This document shows, in pieces, positions 1 to 7,345 of a stretch of DNA of 16,140 nt (positions within the stretch are counted from its first letter, which is position 1; each line of letters begins with the position of its first letter). The notes below the pieces were generated by a model. The model made no database searches and was not told the DNA's origin. It saw nothing but the letters and a program-made list of their open reading frames with translations. A program made the position numbers and the translations under genes. This DNA is from Bacteroidota bacterium (GTDB taxonomy: Bacteria; Bacteroidota; Bacteroidia; Chitinophagales; Chitinophagaceae): assembly GCA_023390215.1 (NCBI GenBank), contig JAEWDG010000310.1, forward strand, positions 1-16,140, read 5' to 3'.

Positions 1-1064
1 CGCGTATACAGTCGAACGGTAGGGCCTATCGCTCTTACAGTTTCTCTTTTACCGAACCATGGTTGGGAGGGAAGAAAAGAAATTCTTTTTCCCTGAGTTA
101 CTATAATACCAAATATGCCAACACCTACGATCCTTATGGTGTTTATTGTAAATCCTGCGGGGATACCTCTTATGTAAAAACGGTAGGCTTTGGTGTGTCG
201 CTGGGAAAACAACTTAAGAAACCCGATGATTATTTCAGCCTGATTTATTCACTCAACCTGCAGCAGTATAAACTTAGAAATTATGCAGTTAGCGGGTTCA
301 GAGGTTTGAGTAATGGAACGTCAACAAACGTAAACCTGAAAATAACGCTGCTTAGAAACTCTGCCGGTCCTAACCCCATCTTCCCAACTTCAGGATCAAC
401 GCTGATGGCAAGTGGTCAGTTCACGCTTCCATATTCTTTGATAGGTATTACAAGCGAGGATAATACACAATATAAATTACCCGAATTCCATAAATGGAGA
501 GTGAATGCGGAATGGTATATGCCGATCGGCCGGGGACGCGGAGAAGATAAAAACAAACAGTTCATTGTTAAGGCTGCAGCCAAATATGGCTTCATTGGAA
601 AATACAACCAAAAACTCGAGGTATCACCTTTTGAAAGATTCCAGGTAGGTGACGCCGGATTGAGCAATACACAGGCTTTGCTGGGATATGATATCATTGC
701 CCACCGCGGATATCCGATCTATTCCAGTTCAGATCCTAAAATAAACCCCGATGGTGCAACGCCTTCTGAATATTTTACCATCTTCAATAAATACACCGTA
801 GAGCTTCGCTATCCTTTTAGTCTTGCTGCCAGCAGTACCATATATGGCCTTGCATTCTTCGAAGCAGCGAATGGCTGGTATAGTTTTAAAGAATATAATC
901 CCTTCCGTCTGCGCCGGGCTGCAGGTATTGGAGCACGTTTTTATCTGCCGATGTTTGGACTGCTTGGGTTTGACTATGGCATCGGATTCGACAGGTATAA
1001 CCAATCCGGCGGGCTAAAAGGCGCGGCTAAATTTACTTTCATGCTTGGTCAGGAACCGGAATAG
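1..1064 (+). CDS. bamA: BamA outer-membrane assembly factor, C-terminal part (5' end outside window)
   Basis: Omp85/BamA family beta-barrel protein that inserts and folds outer-membrane proteins. The frame is open from base 3, before any start codon, and reads ...YSFSFTEPWLGGKKRNSFS, a typical beginning of the BamA barrel, so the POTRA domains lie upstream of the window. About 353 residues are visible. An RGY triplet (reading IAHRGYPIYSSSDP, about two thirds through) fits the conserved loop-6 (V/I)RGF motif that enters the barrel lumen. The protein ends in ...AAKFTFMLGQEPE, an amphipathic last strand without the terminal Phe usual in proteobacteria. Two Skp-like chaperone genes follow, as is common next to bamA. 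Identification is firm; it could be a second Omp85 paralogue rather than the main BamA, but the neighbourhood argues for BamA. Confidence 0.93.
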   Translation, partial: RIQSNGRAYRSYSFSFTEPWLGGKKRNSFSLSYYNTKYANTYDPYGVYCKSCGDTSYVKTVGFGVSLGKQLKKPDDYFSLIYSLNLQQYKLRNYAVSGFRGLSNGTSTNVNLKITLLRNSAGPNPIFPTSGSTLMASGQFTLPYSLIGITSEDNTQYKLPEFHKWRVNAEWYMPIGRGRGEDKNKQFIVKAAAKYGFIGKYNQKLEVSPFERFQVGDAGLSNTQALLGYDIIAHRGYPIYSSSDPKINPDGATPSEYFTIFNKYTVELRYPFSLAASSTIYGLAFFEAANGWYSFKEYNPFRLRRAAGIGARFYLPMFGLLGFDYGIGFDRYNQSGGLKGAAKFTFMLGQEPE

Positions 1065-1078
1065 GAACATTTTCCTAT
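1061..1078 (+). other. Small hairpin at the bamA stop codon
   Basis: ATAGGAA (1061-1067) pairs perfectly with TTCCTAT (1072-1078) around a CATT loop, and the left arm includes the bamA TAG stop. No T-run follows, so it is unlikely to be an intrinsic terminator. It could be a processing or stability element between bamA and the chaperone gene, or chance. Confidence 0.35.
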
Positions 1079-1103
1079 CTTGATCAACTTCAATTTTATG
1101 TAT

Positions 1104-1616
1104 ATGAAAAAAATTATCGGACTCACACTAGGTCTTTTTCTTTCCTTCTTTGCTGTTGACGCACAGCGTTACGCTGTGATAGATTCAAAATATATTCTTG
1201 AAAAAATTCCGGAATATAAAGAAGCGCAAACCCGCCTTGATCAGTTCAGCACATTGTGGCAGCAGGAGATCGATCAGAAACAGGCAGCGCTCGATAAGAT
1301 GTTTCGTGATTTCGACGCGGAACAAGTGATGCTGACCGATGAATTGAAGAAGAAAAGGAGCGACGAGTTATATAATAAAGAGAAAGAATTAAGGGATCTT
1401 CAACGCAAACGTTTTGGTTTTGAAGGCGACCTGTTCAAAAAACGGCAGGAACTTATAAAACCCATACAGGATAAGGTTTACAACGCTATTCAGAAGATGG
1501 CAACAGAAAAACAGTTCGACTTTATACTGGATAAAAGTGAGGGAATTACCGTTATCTTTGCCGACCCAAAACTGGATAAGAGTGAAGATATCTTACGCAG
1601 CATGGGAATAAAATAA
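1104..1616 (+). CDS. OmpH/Skp-like periplasmic chaperone (first copy)
   Basis: Periplasmic chaperone of the OmpH/Skp family, which holds unfolded outer-membrane proteins on their way to BamA. I take the ATG at 1104 (170 aa) because it begins directly with a signal peptide, MKKIIGLTLGLFLSFFAVDA, cleaved before QRYAVID; the same frame is open to a TTG at 1080 and an ATG at 1098, which only add a non-signal-like stretch. The mature protein starts with the family's short strand (YAVIDSKYILEKIPEY), then a long charged coiled coil (about residues 40-130, rich in K, E, D, Q and R), then a C-terminal strand segment (FDFILDKSEGITVIFADP). No Shine-Dalgarno sequence is visible. It sits 39 nt after bamA and is probably cotranscribed with it. 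Confidence 0.9.
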   Translation: MKKIIGLTLGLFLSFFAVDAQRYAVIDSKYILEKIPEYKEAQTRLDQFSTLWQQEIDQKQAALDKMFRDFDAEQVMLTDELKKKRSDELYNKEKELRDLQRKRFGFEGDLFKKRQELIKPIQDKVYNAIQKMATEKQFDFILDKSEGITVIFADPKLDKSEDILRSMGIK

Positions 1617-1697
1617 TTAGAATAGGAATTTTTCGGGCAGCATTAAACTCCCGGGTTAAGACTATATCTGTACATACACAAAAAAGAAAAACATAGA

Positions 1698-2240
1698 ATG
1701 AAAAAATTTCTCGTAGCGGGTATTTTCGCGATTGCGACTTTCACTGTCTCCGCTCAGCAAAAAATCGGGTATATCAGCACAGATGAACTTATCGGGGTTA
1801 TGCCTGAAACGGACAAGGCAGATGAACAATTAAAAGAATACCAGGCTTCGCTTGCACAACAAGGTCAGGATCTGATGGCAGACCTGCAGGCAAAAGACAG
1901 TGCGTTTGTAAAAGATTCTGTCAAGTTGTCGAACAGTATGAAAGAAATCAAAAGACAGGAACTGATCGCGCTGTATCAAAAAGTACAGAACTGGAATCAA
2001 CAGGCGCAGGATATGTACCAGGCTAAAGCGCAACAACTGATCGCTCCCATCCGCGATAAAGCATTGGAAACTGTAAAAACCGTGGCTAAAGAAAATGGTT
2101 ACGCTTATGTTCTGGAATCCCAGGCTGTGATTGTTGGCCCTCCGGGTGATGATCTTCTTCCATTGGTTAAGAAAAAACTCGGAGTTAAAGATGCTGCCCC
2201 TGCACCCGCAGCCAAACCTGCAACTCCAAAAAAGAACTAG
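1698..2240 (+). CDS. OmpH/Skp-like periplasmic chaperone (second copy)
   Basis: Second OmpH/Skp family chaperone, 180 aa, paralogous in layout to the gene just upstream. Signal peptide MKKFLVAGIFAIATFTVSA is followed by QQKIGYISTDELIGVMPET, the family's N-terminal strand motif, a coiled-coil arm of about 80 residues rich in Q, K and D, and the closing motif YAYVLESQAVIVGPPGDDLLP. Unlike the first copy it carries an Ala/Pro/Lys tail (APAPAAKPATPKKN), a low-complexity end that is probably flexible. The 81-nt gap from the first copy contains no obvious terminator, so bamA-skp-skp is likely one unit, closed by the hairpin at 2269-2297. Confidence 0.9.
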   Translation: MKKFLVAGIFAIATFTVSAQQKIGYISTDELIGVMPETDKADEQLKEYQASLAQQGQDLMADLQAKDSAFVKDSVKLSNSMKEIKRQELIALYQKVQNWNQQAQDMYQAKAQQLIAPIRDKALETVKTVAKENGYAYVLESQAVIVGPPGDDLLPLVKKKLGVKDAAPAPAAKPATPKKN

Positions 2241-2268
2241 TCAATTACTGAATTAAGCTTTATATCAG

Positions 2269-2297
2269 AGCCACCTTAGGGTGGCTTTGTTATTTTT
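2269..2297 (+). terminator. Rho-independent terminator after the chaperone genes
   Basis: AGCCACC (2269-2275) pairs with GGTGGCT (2280-2286) around a TTAG loop, followed by a T-rich run TTGTTATTTTT. It closes the bamA-skp-skp unit just before murI. Within the T-run, TATTTTTG (2291-2298) also matches the Bacteroidota -7 consensus TAnnTTTG, which could give murI a nearly leaderless transcript, but no -33 element is seen. Confidence 0.75.
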
Positions 2298-2303
2298 GTA
2301 TAC

Positions 2304-3122
2304 ATGCATCCCATCGGAATATTCGACAGCGGCTATGGCGGGCTGACGGTAATGAAGGAAATAGTGAAAGCATTGCCTGCGTATGATTATATCTATCTCG
2401 GTGATAACGCCCGCGCTCCTTATGGTCCCCGTGATTTCCAAACCGTATATCAATATACCCGGGAGGCTGTACAGTGGTTTTTCGAACAGGGCTGCCCGTT
2501 AGTTATTCTTGCCTGTAATACCGCATCCGCCAAAGCACTGAGAACTATTCAGCAAAATGATCTGCCGGAAGAAGCTCCCGGGAAAAAAGTTCTTGGTGTG
2601 ATCAGACCCACTTCGGAAGTGATCGGTAACTATACGCGCAGTGGTCATGTGGGTGTGCTGGGTACTGCAGGAACGGTTCAGTCGGGATCTTATCTTATCG
2701 AGATCAAAAAGTTCTTCCCTCAATTGACTGTGAGCCAGGAAGCCTGCCCCATGTGGGTGCCACTAGTTGAAAACGGAAAAATTGAATCCGAAGGAGCGGG
2801 ATTTTTTATCAAAGAAAACCTTGATCATATACTTTCTGCCGACCCATCCATTGATACCCTGCTGCTTGCCTGCACACATTATCCTTTATTGGAACATCGC
2901 ATGAAAGCGTACCTGCCTGAACGAATCAGGATCGTATCCCAGGGAGAGATCGTCGCTAAAAGTCTTGCTGATTATCTAAACAGGCATAGTGAAATTGAAG
3001 AGAAATTATCCAAAAATGCAATTAAGCGATTTTATACCACCGGCGATACAAAGGATTTCGATACGCATGCAAGCCTGTTTTTTGGGCAGGAGATAAGGGC
3101 TGGCAGAGCCACACTCATTTAA
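2304..3122 (+). CDS. murI: Glutamate racemase
   Basis: Cytoplasmic glutamate racemase, 272 aa, making D-glutamate for peptidoglycan. Family signatures are all present: IGIFDSGYGGLTV at the N terminus (Asp8, Ser9), the first catalytic cysteine in ILACNTASA (Cys71, with Asn72 and Thr73), and the second in LLLACTHYPLLE (Cys190, Thr191, His192). These two cysteines are the acid/base pair of cofactor-independent racemases. Length is normal for the family. Its place directly after the bamA-skp genes is a recurrent Bacteroidota arrangement; a terminator separates it from them, so it probably has its own promoter within the 63-nt gap. No anomalies seen. Confidence 0.97.
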   Translation: MHPIGIFDSGYGGLTVMKEIVKALPAYDYIYLGDNARAPYGPRDFQTVYQYTREAVQWFFEQGCPLVILACNTASAKALRTIQQNDLPEEAPGKKVLGVIRPTSEVIGNYTRSGHVGVLGTAGTVQSGSYLIEIKKFFPQLTVSQEACPMWVPLVENGKIESEGAGFFIKENLDHILSADPSIDTLLLACTHYPLLEHRMKAYLPERIRIVSQGEIVAKSLADYLNRHSEIEEKLSKNAIKRFYTTGDTKDFDTHASLFFGQEIRAGRATLI

Positions 3123-3192
3123 ACCATTGAAACTCAGTAATAAAATTGTCAAATTTTTCAGGTAATCCTTCATTAATCTCGTAACCGGGGCT

Positions 3193-3200
3193 TAACTTTG
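3193..3200 (+). promoter_or_regulatory. Candidate -7 promoter element for rpmH-rnpA-yidD
   Basis: TAACTTTG matches the Bacteroidota housekeeping -7 consensus TAnnTTTG exactly and is followed by GCCGTCC. It lies 80 nt before the rpmH start in the 157-nt gap after murI. A clear -33 TTTG/TTG box at 17-23 nt upstream is not visible, so the call rests on the -7 box and position only. Confidence 0.5.
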
Positions 3201-3279
3201 CCGTCCTTTCACAGAAAGCGGGGATGGTGACCTGCTGGAACGGAATGAAACCAAATTGTAAAAGGAAAAACGCATAACA

Positions 3280-3447
3280 ATGCCTGGTAAAAAAAGAACG
3301 TATCAACCGCATACACGCCGCAGAAAATCAGTACACGGGTTCCGTAAACGCATGCAAACTGCCAATGGCCGTAAAGTATTGGCAAGCCGACGCGCAAAAG
3401 GACGTCATAAACTGACCGTTTCCAGCGAACACGGTTCAAAAAAATAA
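3280..3447 (+). CDS. rpmH: 50S ribosomal protein L34
   Basis: Ribosomal protein L34, 55 aa, a small basic protein of the large subunit. The translation reads [20 protein letters not shown] then [18 protein letters not shown] and AKGRHKLTV, carrying the family core KRTYQP, HGFRKRM, NGRKVLxxRRAKGR and KLTV. It is longer than the roughly 44-46 aa of many bacterial L34 proteins: a short MPG N-terminal addition and a tail SSEHGSKK. It precedes rnpA, the near-universal arrangement. A likely -7 box lies at 3193-3200 and a terminator or attenuator at 3477-3505 separates it from rnpA. Confidence 0.97.
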   Translation: MPGKKRTYQPHTRRRKSVHGFRKRMQTANGRKVLASRRAKGRHKLTVSSEHGSKK

Positions 3448-3476
3448 ATTGATCCTCCAATAGAGGAATAAGATTT

Positions 3477-3505
3477 AGCCTTTGCTTTCGCAAGGGCTAT
3501 TTTTA
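3477..3505 (+). terminator. Hairpin terminator/attenuator between rpmH and rnpA
   Basis: AGCCTTTGC (3477-3485) pairs with GCAAGGGCT (3490-3498) with one G-T wobble and a TTTC loop, followed by ATTTTTA. Its position would let rpmH be expressed at ribosomal levels while only read-through transcripts reach rnpA and yidD. Confidence 0.7.
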
Positions 3506-3519
3506 CTTAAAGCCACTCA

Positions 3520-3912
3520 TTGGATCCGAAGCCTTCATATCGTTTACCTAAAGCAGCAAAACTTAAAAGCCGCAAGGATATACAATTGCTGTTTAACGAG
3601 GGAAAGAGGATAAATGCATATCCCATTCGGTGCAATTGGCGAAAGAATGCAGGAGGAGAAGAAACGCGCGTAGCCTTTTCCGTTAGCTCGAGACAGTTTA
3701 AAAAATCGGTGGACAGAAACAGAATTAAAAGATTGTTACGCGAATGCTGGAGACTGAATAAGCCGGGTTTTTTTCCTGCAGATAAACCCCAGCCTGCTAT
3801 TGATGTATTTCTATTGTATACGGGTTCTACACTACCTGTTTTCAGTGAACTTATGTGCTCTATGCTTGTATTATTTAAGAAGTTATCAGCGGCTCTGAAT
3901 GAAAGTGATTAG
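3520..3912 (+). CDS. rnpA: Ribonuclease P protein component
   Basis: Protein subunit of RNase P, which with the P RNA trims tRNA 5' leaders. 130 aa from a TTG start: the frame has a stop at 3508-3510 and no ATG between, so TTG at 3520 is the only credible start. Seen are [20 protein letters not shown] (family N-terminal region), the Phe-rich strand [17 protein letters not shown], and the diagnostic basic helix [13 protein letters not shown] (RNR motif). The C-terminal part after about residue 95 is poorly conserved, as usual. Its end overlaps yidD by 14 nt, implying cotranslation. Confidence 0.95.
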   Translation: MDPKPSYRLPKAAKLKSRKDIQLLFNEGKRINAYPIRCNWRKNAGGEETRVAFSVSSRQFKKSVDRNRIKRLLRECWRLNKPGFFPADKPQPAIDVFLLYTGSTLPVFSELMCSMLVLFKKLSAALNESD

Positions 3913-4129
3913 GCAGATATTGATATTCCCATTTTTGATGCTGATCAAATGCTATCAGCTGCTGATATCTCCATTGATTGGTCCTAAATGCCGGTATACA
4001 CCAACCTGTTCTGCTTATGCAGCGGAAGCTTTGAAGAAACATGGGCTTTTTAAAGGGCTTTGGCTGTCTCTGAAAAGAATAAGCCGGTGTCACCCCTGGG
4101 GTGGACATGGTTACGACCCCGTTCCGTAA
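3899..4129 (+). CDS. yidD: Membrane protein insertion efficiency factor YidD
   Basis: Small inner-membrane-associated protein, 76 aa, that assists YidC-dependent insertion. It starts at the ATG inside the end of rnpA (14-nt overlap). The N-terminal amphipathic/hydrophobic helix ([20 protein letters not shown]) is followed by the near-invariant family signature [18 protein letters not shown] with its cysteines, then [26 protein letters not shown]. Length is normal. yidC, often next in the operon of other phyla, is not here; the next gene is on the opposite strand. Confidence 0.96.
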   Translation: MKVIRQILIFPFLMLIKCYQLLISPLIGPKCRYTPTCSAYAAEALKKHGLFKGLWLSLKRISRCHPWGGHGYDPVP

Positions 4130-4150
4130 CCAATCAGTTCATTAGGGACA

Positions 4151-4177
4151 TAAAAAAACTGCAACCGAAGTTGCAGT
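4151..4177 (-). terminator. Rho-independent terminator of the superoxide dismutase gene
   Basis: Read on the minus strand, ACTGCAAC pairs with GTTGCAGT (8 bp, perfect) around a TTCG tetraloop closed by C-G, followed by a run of seven T. It starts 20 nt beyond the dismutase stop codon. The plus strand has no T-run, so it serves the minus strand; it may also mark the end of yidD transcripts, but less well. Confidence 0.88.
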
Positions 4178-4197
4178 CCTCAAAATATATGTCGCGC

Positions 4198-4803
4198 TTA
4201 TTTCGCTGCTTCAAATCGTTCGCTGATCTTGTTCCAGTTGATTACATTCCAAATCGCATTGAGGTAATCGGGTCGCTTGTTTTGATACTTAAGATAGTAT
4301 GCATGTTCCCAAACATCGACGCCAAGAAGCGGGGTTCCCTTCAGTTCAGCAACATCCATCAGCGGATTATCCTGGTTAGGCGTTGAACTGATCTCAAGTT
4401 TACCATCTTTCACAATCAGCCATGCCCATCCACTGCCGAAGCGCGTCAGTCCGGCCTGGTTGAATTTTTCTTTGAATGCATCAAAAGAGCCAAAAGCTGC
4501 TACGATAGCTTCGCCTAATTTACCGGAAGGTTTACCTCCCGCGTTTTTCGACAGGCTGTCCCAAAAAAATGCATGGTTCCAGTGTCCGCCTCCGTTGTTG
4601 CGAACAGCAGTGCTTATGCTCCCTGCATGTTTTACAAGTTCTTCCAGTGATTTGTTTTCATTATCCGTGCCCGCAATCGCTTTGTTGAGGTTGTCAACAT
4701 AAGCCTGGTGATGTTTATCATGATGAATCTGCATGGTCTGCGCATCGATGTGCGGTTCCAGTGCATCGTAAGGATAAGGTAATGGTGCTAATGTAAAAGC
4801 CAT
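4198..4803 (-). CDS. sodA: Superoxide dismutase, Mn/Fe family (Mn-like residues)
   Basis: Cytoplasmic superoxide dismutase, 201 aa, converting superoxide to O2 and H2O2. N-terminal [20 protein letters not shown] and the ligand sites are all present: His27 (in QIHHDKHH), His77 (in GHWNHAFFW), Asp163 and His167 (in [10 protein letters not shown]). The second-shell glutamine lies in [10 protein letters not shown] (Gln144) and glycines occupy the segment just before the His77 motif, a pattern of Mn-type enzymes; Fe enzymes usually place a Gln there. Metal preference is an inference, and cambialistic enzymes exist. Monocistronic: terminator at 4151-4177 and a -7-like box at 4846-4853. Confidence 0.96.
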   Translation of the reverse strand: MAFTLAPLPYPYDALEPHIDAQTMQIHHDKHHQAYVDNLNKAIAGTDNENKSLEELVKHAGSISTAVRNNGGGHWNHAFFWDSLSKNAGGKPSGKLGEAIVAAFGSFDAFKEKFNQAGLTRFGSGWAWLIVKDGKLEISSTPNQDNPLMDVAELKGTPLLGVDVWEHAYYLKYQNKRPDYLNAIWNVINWNKISERFEAAK

Positions 4804-4845
4804 GATCTCTTATTTACAGGTTAAAAATATATGTACTGATAGTTA

Positions 4846-4853
4846 CAAATGTA
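4846..4853 (-). promoter_or_regulatory. Candidate -7 element for superoxide dismutase
   Basis: On the minus strand TACATTTG matches TAnnTTTG exactly, about 43 nt before the dismutase ATG in the 105-nt gap from tadA. A convincing -33 box is not seen at the expected distance. Confidence 0.45.
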
Positions 4854-4908
4854 AAGCCAATAAGTTTTGCGAAATGAGATAATATTACAAAGTTCCGCAT
4901 GGCGTAAA

Positions 4909-5346
4909 TTAACGCCTCAGAGCAAAAAATTGTTTCATCATGGTTGCCGCTTCATCACCCAAAACGCCTCCCTGCACAACCGTTTTAGGATGAAATGGGT
5001 TTGTTGAGCCGGTGGATCGGCGATACCCGTTTTTTTCATCAAAGGCACCGAAAACCACGCGGCCAATTTTACTCCAATACAACGCGCCACTGCACATCAG
5101 GCAGGGCTCAACGGTAACATATATCGTTGCTTCAGGGAGATATTTGCTTCCGAGATAATTAAAAGCACTGGTAAGTGCAAGGATCTCCGCATGCGCCGTG
5201 CTGTCGTTCAACAATTCCACCTGGTTATGCGCCCGGGCAATTATTTTGTCTTTGAGTACGATGACCGCACCAATTGGCACCTCCTGTTTATCAAAAGCTT
5301 CTTGTGCTTCTGAAAGGGCGAGCTGCATATATTGTTCATCCGTCAT
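4909..5346 (-). CDS. tadA: tRNA-specific adenosine deaminase TadA family
   Basis: Zinc-dependent nucleoside deaminase, 145 aa, expected to convert adenosine 34 to inosine in tRNA-Arg(ACG). The catalytic zinc motifs are clear: HAE at residues 52-54 (His52 ligand, Glu54 proton shuttle) and PCLMC at 81-85 (Cys82, Cys85). Other family blocks: EVPIGAVIV, the NQVELLNDSTAHAEI stretch, and GALYWSKIGRVVFGAFDEKNG. The start at 5346 gives the usual N-terminal helix MTDEQYMQLALSEAQEA. Length is slightly short of E. coli TadA but ordinary for this phylum. A guanine or cytidine deaminase of the same fold is possible; the ...NGYR-type tail and context favour TadA. Divergent from the aldehyde dehydrogenase with only 28 bp between start codons. 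Confidence 0.9.
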   Translation of the reverse strand: MTDEQYMQLALSEAQEAFDKQEVPIGAVIVLKDKIIARAHNQVELLNDSTAHAEILALTSAFNYLGSKYLPEATIYVTVEPCLMCSGALYWSKIGRVVFGAFDEKNGYRRSTGSTNPFHPKTVVQGGVLGDEAATMMKQFFALRR

Positions 5347-5353
5347 CTGGTGC

Positions 5354-5361
5354 TAACTTTA
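5354..5361 (+). promoter_or_regulatory. Candidate -7-like element for the aldehyde dehydrogenase
   Basis: TAACTTTA matches TAnnTTTG in seven of eight positions and lies 13 nt before the ATG at 5375, implying a very short leader. It is back to back with the opposing element at 5364-5371. Confidence 0.35.
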
Positions 5362-5363
5362 AG

Positions 5364-5371
5364 CAAATGTA
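5364..5371 (-). promoter_or_regulatory. Candidate -7 element for tadA
   Basis: Minus-strand TACATTTG matches TAnnTTTG exactly, 17 nt before the tadA ATG at 5346. Its -33 region would fall inside the start of the aldehyde dehydrogenase gene, so the two divergent promoters must share or overlap. Confidence 0.45.
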
Positions 5372-5374
5372 AGC

Positions 5375-6748
5375 ATGGCATTAAATGATGAATTGATTTC
5401 CATGAGGGATTATTTCCGAAGCAGGAAAACTTATCCCGTCTCTTTCAGGAAGCAACAACTGAAAAAATTCAAAACGCAGGTGATCCGTTTTGAAAAGCAG
5501 ATATACGATGCGTTATTTACTGATCTGGGAAAAAGCAAAGAAGAATGCTGGGCAACCGAAAACGGGTTTCTGATTTCAGAAATAAATCATACGCTTAAAC
5601 ATCTGGATGACTGGTCGGATGATCAGTATGTTTCAACCAACCTGCTCAATTTTCCTTCAACCAGTTTTGTAATGCAGGAGCCTTTGGGTGTAGTGCTGAT
5701 CATTGCACCATGGAATTATCCTTTTCAATTAATGCTTACACCTTTGGTGGCTGCAATCGCCGCGGGGAACTGTGCCGTAATCAAGCCTTCCGAACTGGCG
5801 CCTGCAACGGAAAATATTATCCGGCAAATTATCTCTGAAAGCTTTGATACCAATTATGTGAAGATGGTCGCAGGTGAAGGGGGAAAAGTTATTCCGGCAA
5901 TGATAGAAAATTTTCAGTTCGATCATATATTTTATACCGGCAGTACGCAGGTTGGTAAACTCGTTTATAAAATGGCGGCAGAAAAGCTAATTCCGGTCAC
6001 GTTGGAACTGGGTGGCAAATCTCCGGTACTCATTGAAACAGATGCGGATATCAAAATTGCAGCAAGAAGAATCGCCATGGCAAAATTTTCTAACGCGGGA
6101 CAAATGTGCGTGGCGCCAGATTATGTTCTGGTTCCCCGATCCATGGAAGTCTCATTCATCGACCTCTTAAAAAAACAAATCCATACGTTCTTCGGCGACG
6201 ATGTTTCTTTGAGTTACGATTATGGAAAGATCATCAATGCAAAACATTTTGACCGGTTGGTAAGTTATTTAGATGATGGTGAAATTGTTGCAGGAGGAAG
6301 ACATGATAGGACGAAACTTTTCTTTGAACCCACCATCATGCATAACATTCGCCCCGGTGCAGCAGTGATGGAAGATGAGATCTTCGGTCCCATACTTCCT
6401 GTGATCAGTTATCAGACAAGAGAAGAAGCACTCGAAATAATTGAAAAACATAAAAACCCACTGGCATTTTATATTTTCTCATCTTCAAAAAAAAATCAGC
6501 GTCACTGGTTGATCCAGGTGCAGGCCGGTGGCGTTTGTATCAACAGCGCGGCCATCCATTTAACTAATCCATCTCTTCCTTTCGGGGGCAGAGGAAATAG
6601 TGGAACAGGCCAGTACCACGGAAAATTTGGTTTCGACACGTTCACACATCCTAAAGCTGTTTTAAAAGTTCCCATATGGCCTGACCCCGCTCTAAAATAT
6701 TCTTCATACAAAGGAAAACTTCAGATGTTTAAAAAGATCATCAGATGA
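5375..6748 (+). CDS. NAD(P)-dependent aldehyde dehydrogenase, class 3-like
   Basis: Aldehyde dehydrogenase superfamily, 457 aa, oxidising an aldehyde to its acid with NAD(P). The short length and absence of an N-terminal extension match the ALDH3 / coniferyl- or fatty-aldehyde dehydrogenase group. Visible: cofactor-fold segment APWNYPF (residues 111-117) and KPSE (137-140), GSTQVGK (189-195), the general base Glu211 in LELGGKSP, the catalytic nucleophile Cys245 in NAGQMCVAPDY (the APDY following is typical of class 3), and EIFGP with Glu335. The C terminus lacks an evident membrane anchor. The stop overlaps the next gene's start (ATGA), so it is translationally coupled to a peroxidase: together these suggest detoxification of lipid-derived aldehydes and peroxides (inference). 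Substrate unknown. Confidence 0.95.
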   Translation: MALNDELISMRDYFRSRKTYPVSFRKQQLKKFKTQVIRFEKQIYDALFTDLGKSKEECWATENGFLISEINHTLKHLDDWSDDQYVSTNLLNFPSTSFVMQEPLGVVLIIAPWNYPFQLMLTPLVAAIAAGNCAVIKPSELAPATENIIRQIISESFDTNYVKMVAGEGGKVIPAMIENFQFDHIFYTGSTQVGKLVYKMAAEKLIPVTLELGGKSPVLIETDADIKIAARRIAMAKFSNAGQMCVAPDYVLVPRSMEVSFIDLLKKQIHTFFGDDVSLSYDYGKIINAKHFDRLVSYLDDGEIVAGGRHDRTKLFFEPTIMHNIRPGAAVMEDEIFGPILPVISYQTREEALEIIEKHKNPLAFYIFSSSKKNQRHWLIQVQAGGVCINSAAIHLTNPSLPFGGRGNSGTGQYHGKFGFDTFTHPKAVLKVPIWPDPALKYSSYKGKLQMFKKIIR

Positions 6749-7335
6749 CCTTCAAACAAAAATTGCTGAAATGGTTCTATCCGATGTTTGTAAAGCTGGG
6801 TCGGAAAAAAGCAGCGGAAAGAATCCTGATAAACAACGAACATAAAATACCGCTTCGTAATTTTGATAGTATTGAGATCAGGGACTTATCTGGAAATCTG
6901 TTTTCACTGTCTCAGTTGAAATCGCGCAAGACGCTGGTGGTTAATACCGCTTCAGACTGCGGGTATACCGGACAGTTAGGTGAACTGGAAGCGTTATACC
7001 AAAAATTCAGGGACGAACTTAATATCATTGCCATACCGAGCAATGATTTCAAAGGGCAGGAGAAGTTAGAAGGAGCCGATATTGAAAGTTTTTGCAAAAA
7101 GAATTATGGTGTGAGTTTTCCTGTTCTTGAAAAATCTGTCGTAAAAAAATCAGCAGGCCAATCTGAGTTATATAAATGGCTCAGCGATCCGGCACAGAAC
7201 GGATGGAATCAAAGGGCGCCCGAATGGAATTTTTCGAAATACCTGCTGAATGAAAAAGGCGTACTGGTAGCTTATTTTCCTCCCGCCATATCCCCCCTTG
7301 ATGTAAAGATACTGGCATTGATCAGGAATATGTAA
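6745..7335 (+). CDS. Glutathione-peroxidase-fold thiol peroxidase, 2-Cys type
   Basis: GPx-family peroxidase, 196 aa, reducing H2O2 or organic hydroperoxides. The catalytic tetrad is recognisable: Cys72 in NTASDCGYTGQ, Gln105 in NDFKGQE, and Trp161-Asn162 in EWNFSKYL. The usual FPCNQF block reads IPSNDF, so its cysteine is Ser99. Cys117 in ESFCKKNYGVSFPV aligns with the resolving cysteine of thioredoxin-dependent plant-type enzymes, so thioredoxin is the likely reductant rather than glutathione (inference). About 35 residues precede the domain (basic, with KLLKWFYPMF), longer than the bare GPx domain; this may be a membrane-associating segment and is not a standard signal peptide. It overlaps the aldehyde dehydrogenase stop by 4 nt. 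Confidence 0.92.
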   Translation: MTFKQKLLKWFYPMFVKLGRKKAAERILINNEHKIPLRNFDSIEIRDLSGNLFSLSQLKSRKTLVVNTASDCGYTGQLGELEALYQKFRDELNIIAIPSNDFKGQEKLEGADIESFCKKNYGVSFPVLEKSVVKKSAGQSELYKWLSDPAQNGWNQRAPEWNFSKYLLNEKGVLVAYFPPAISPLDVKILALIRNM

Positions 7336-7345
7336 CTTTCCTTTA

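Noticed and set aside
4060..4386. Plus-strand open frame spanning the yidD end and the dismutase gene
   Set aside because: Antisense to superoxide dismutase and crossing its terminator; no protein character.
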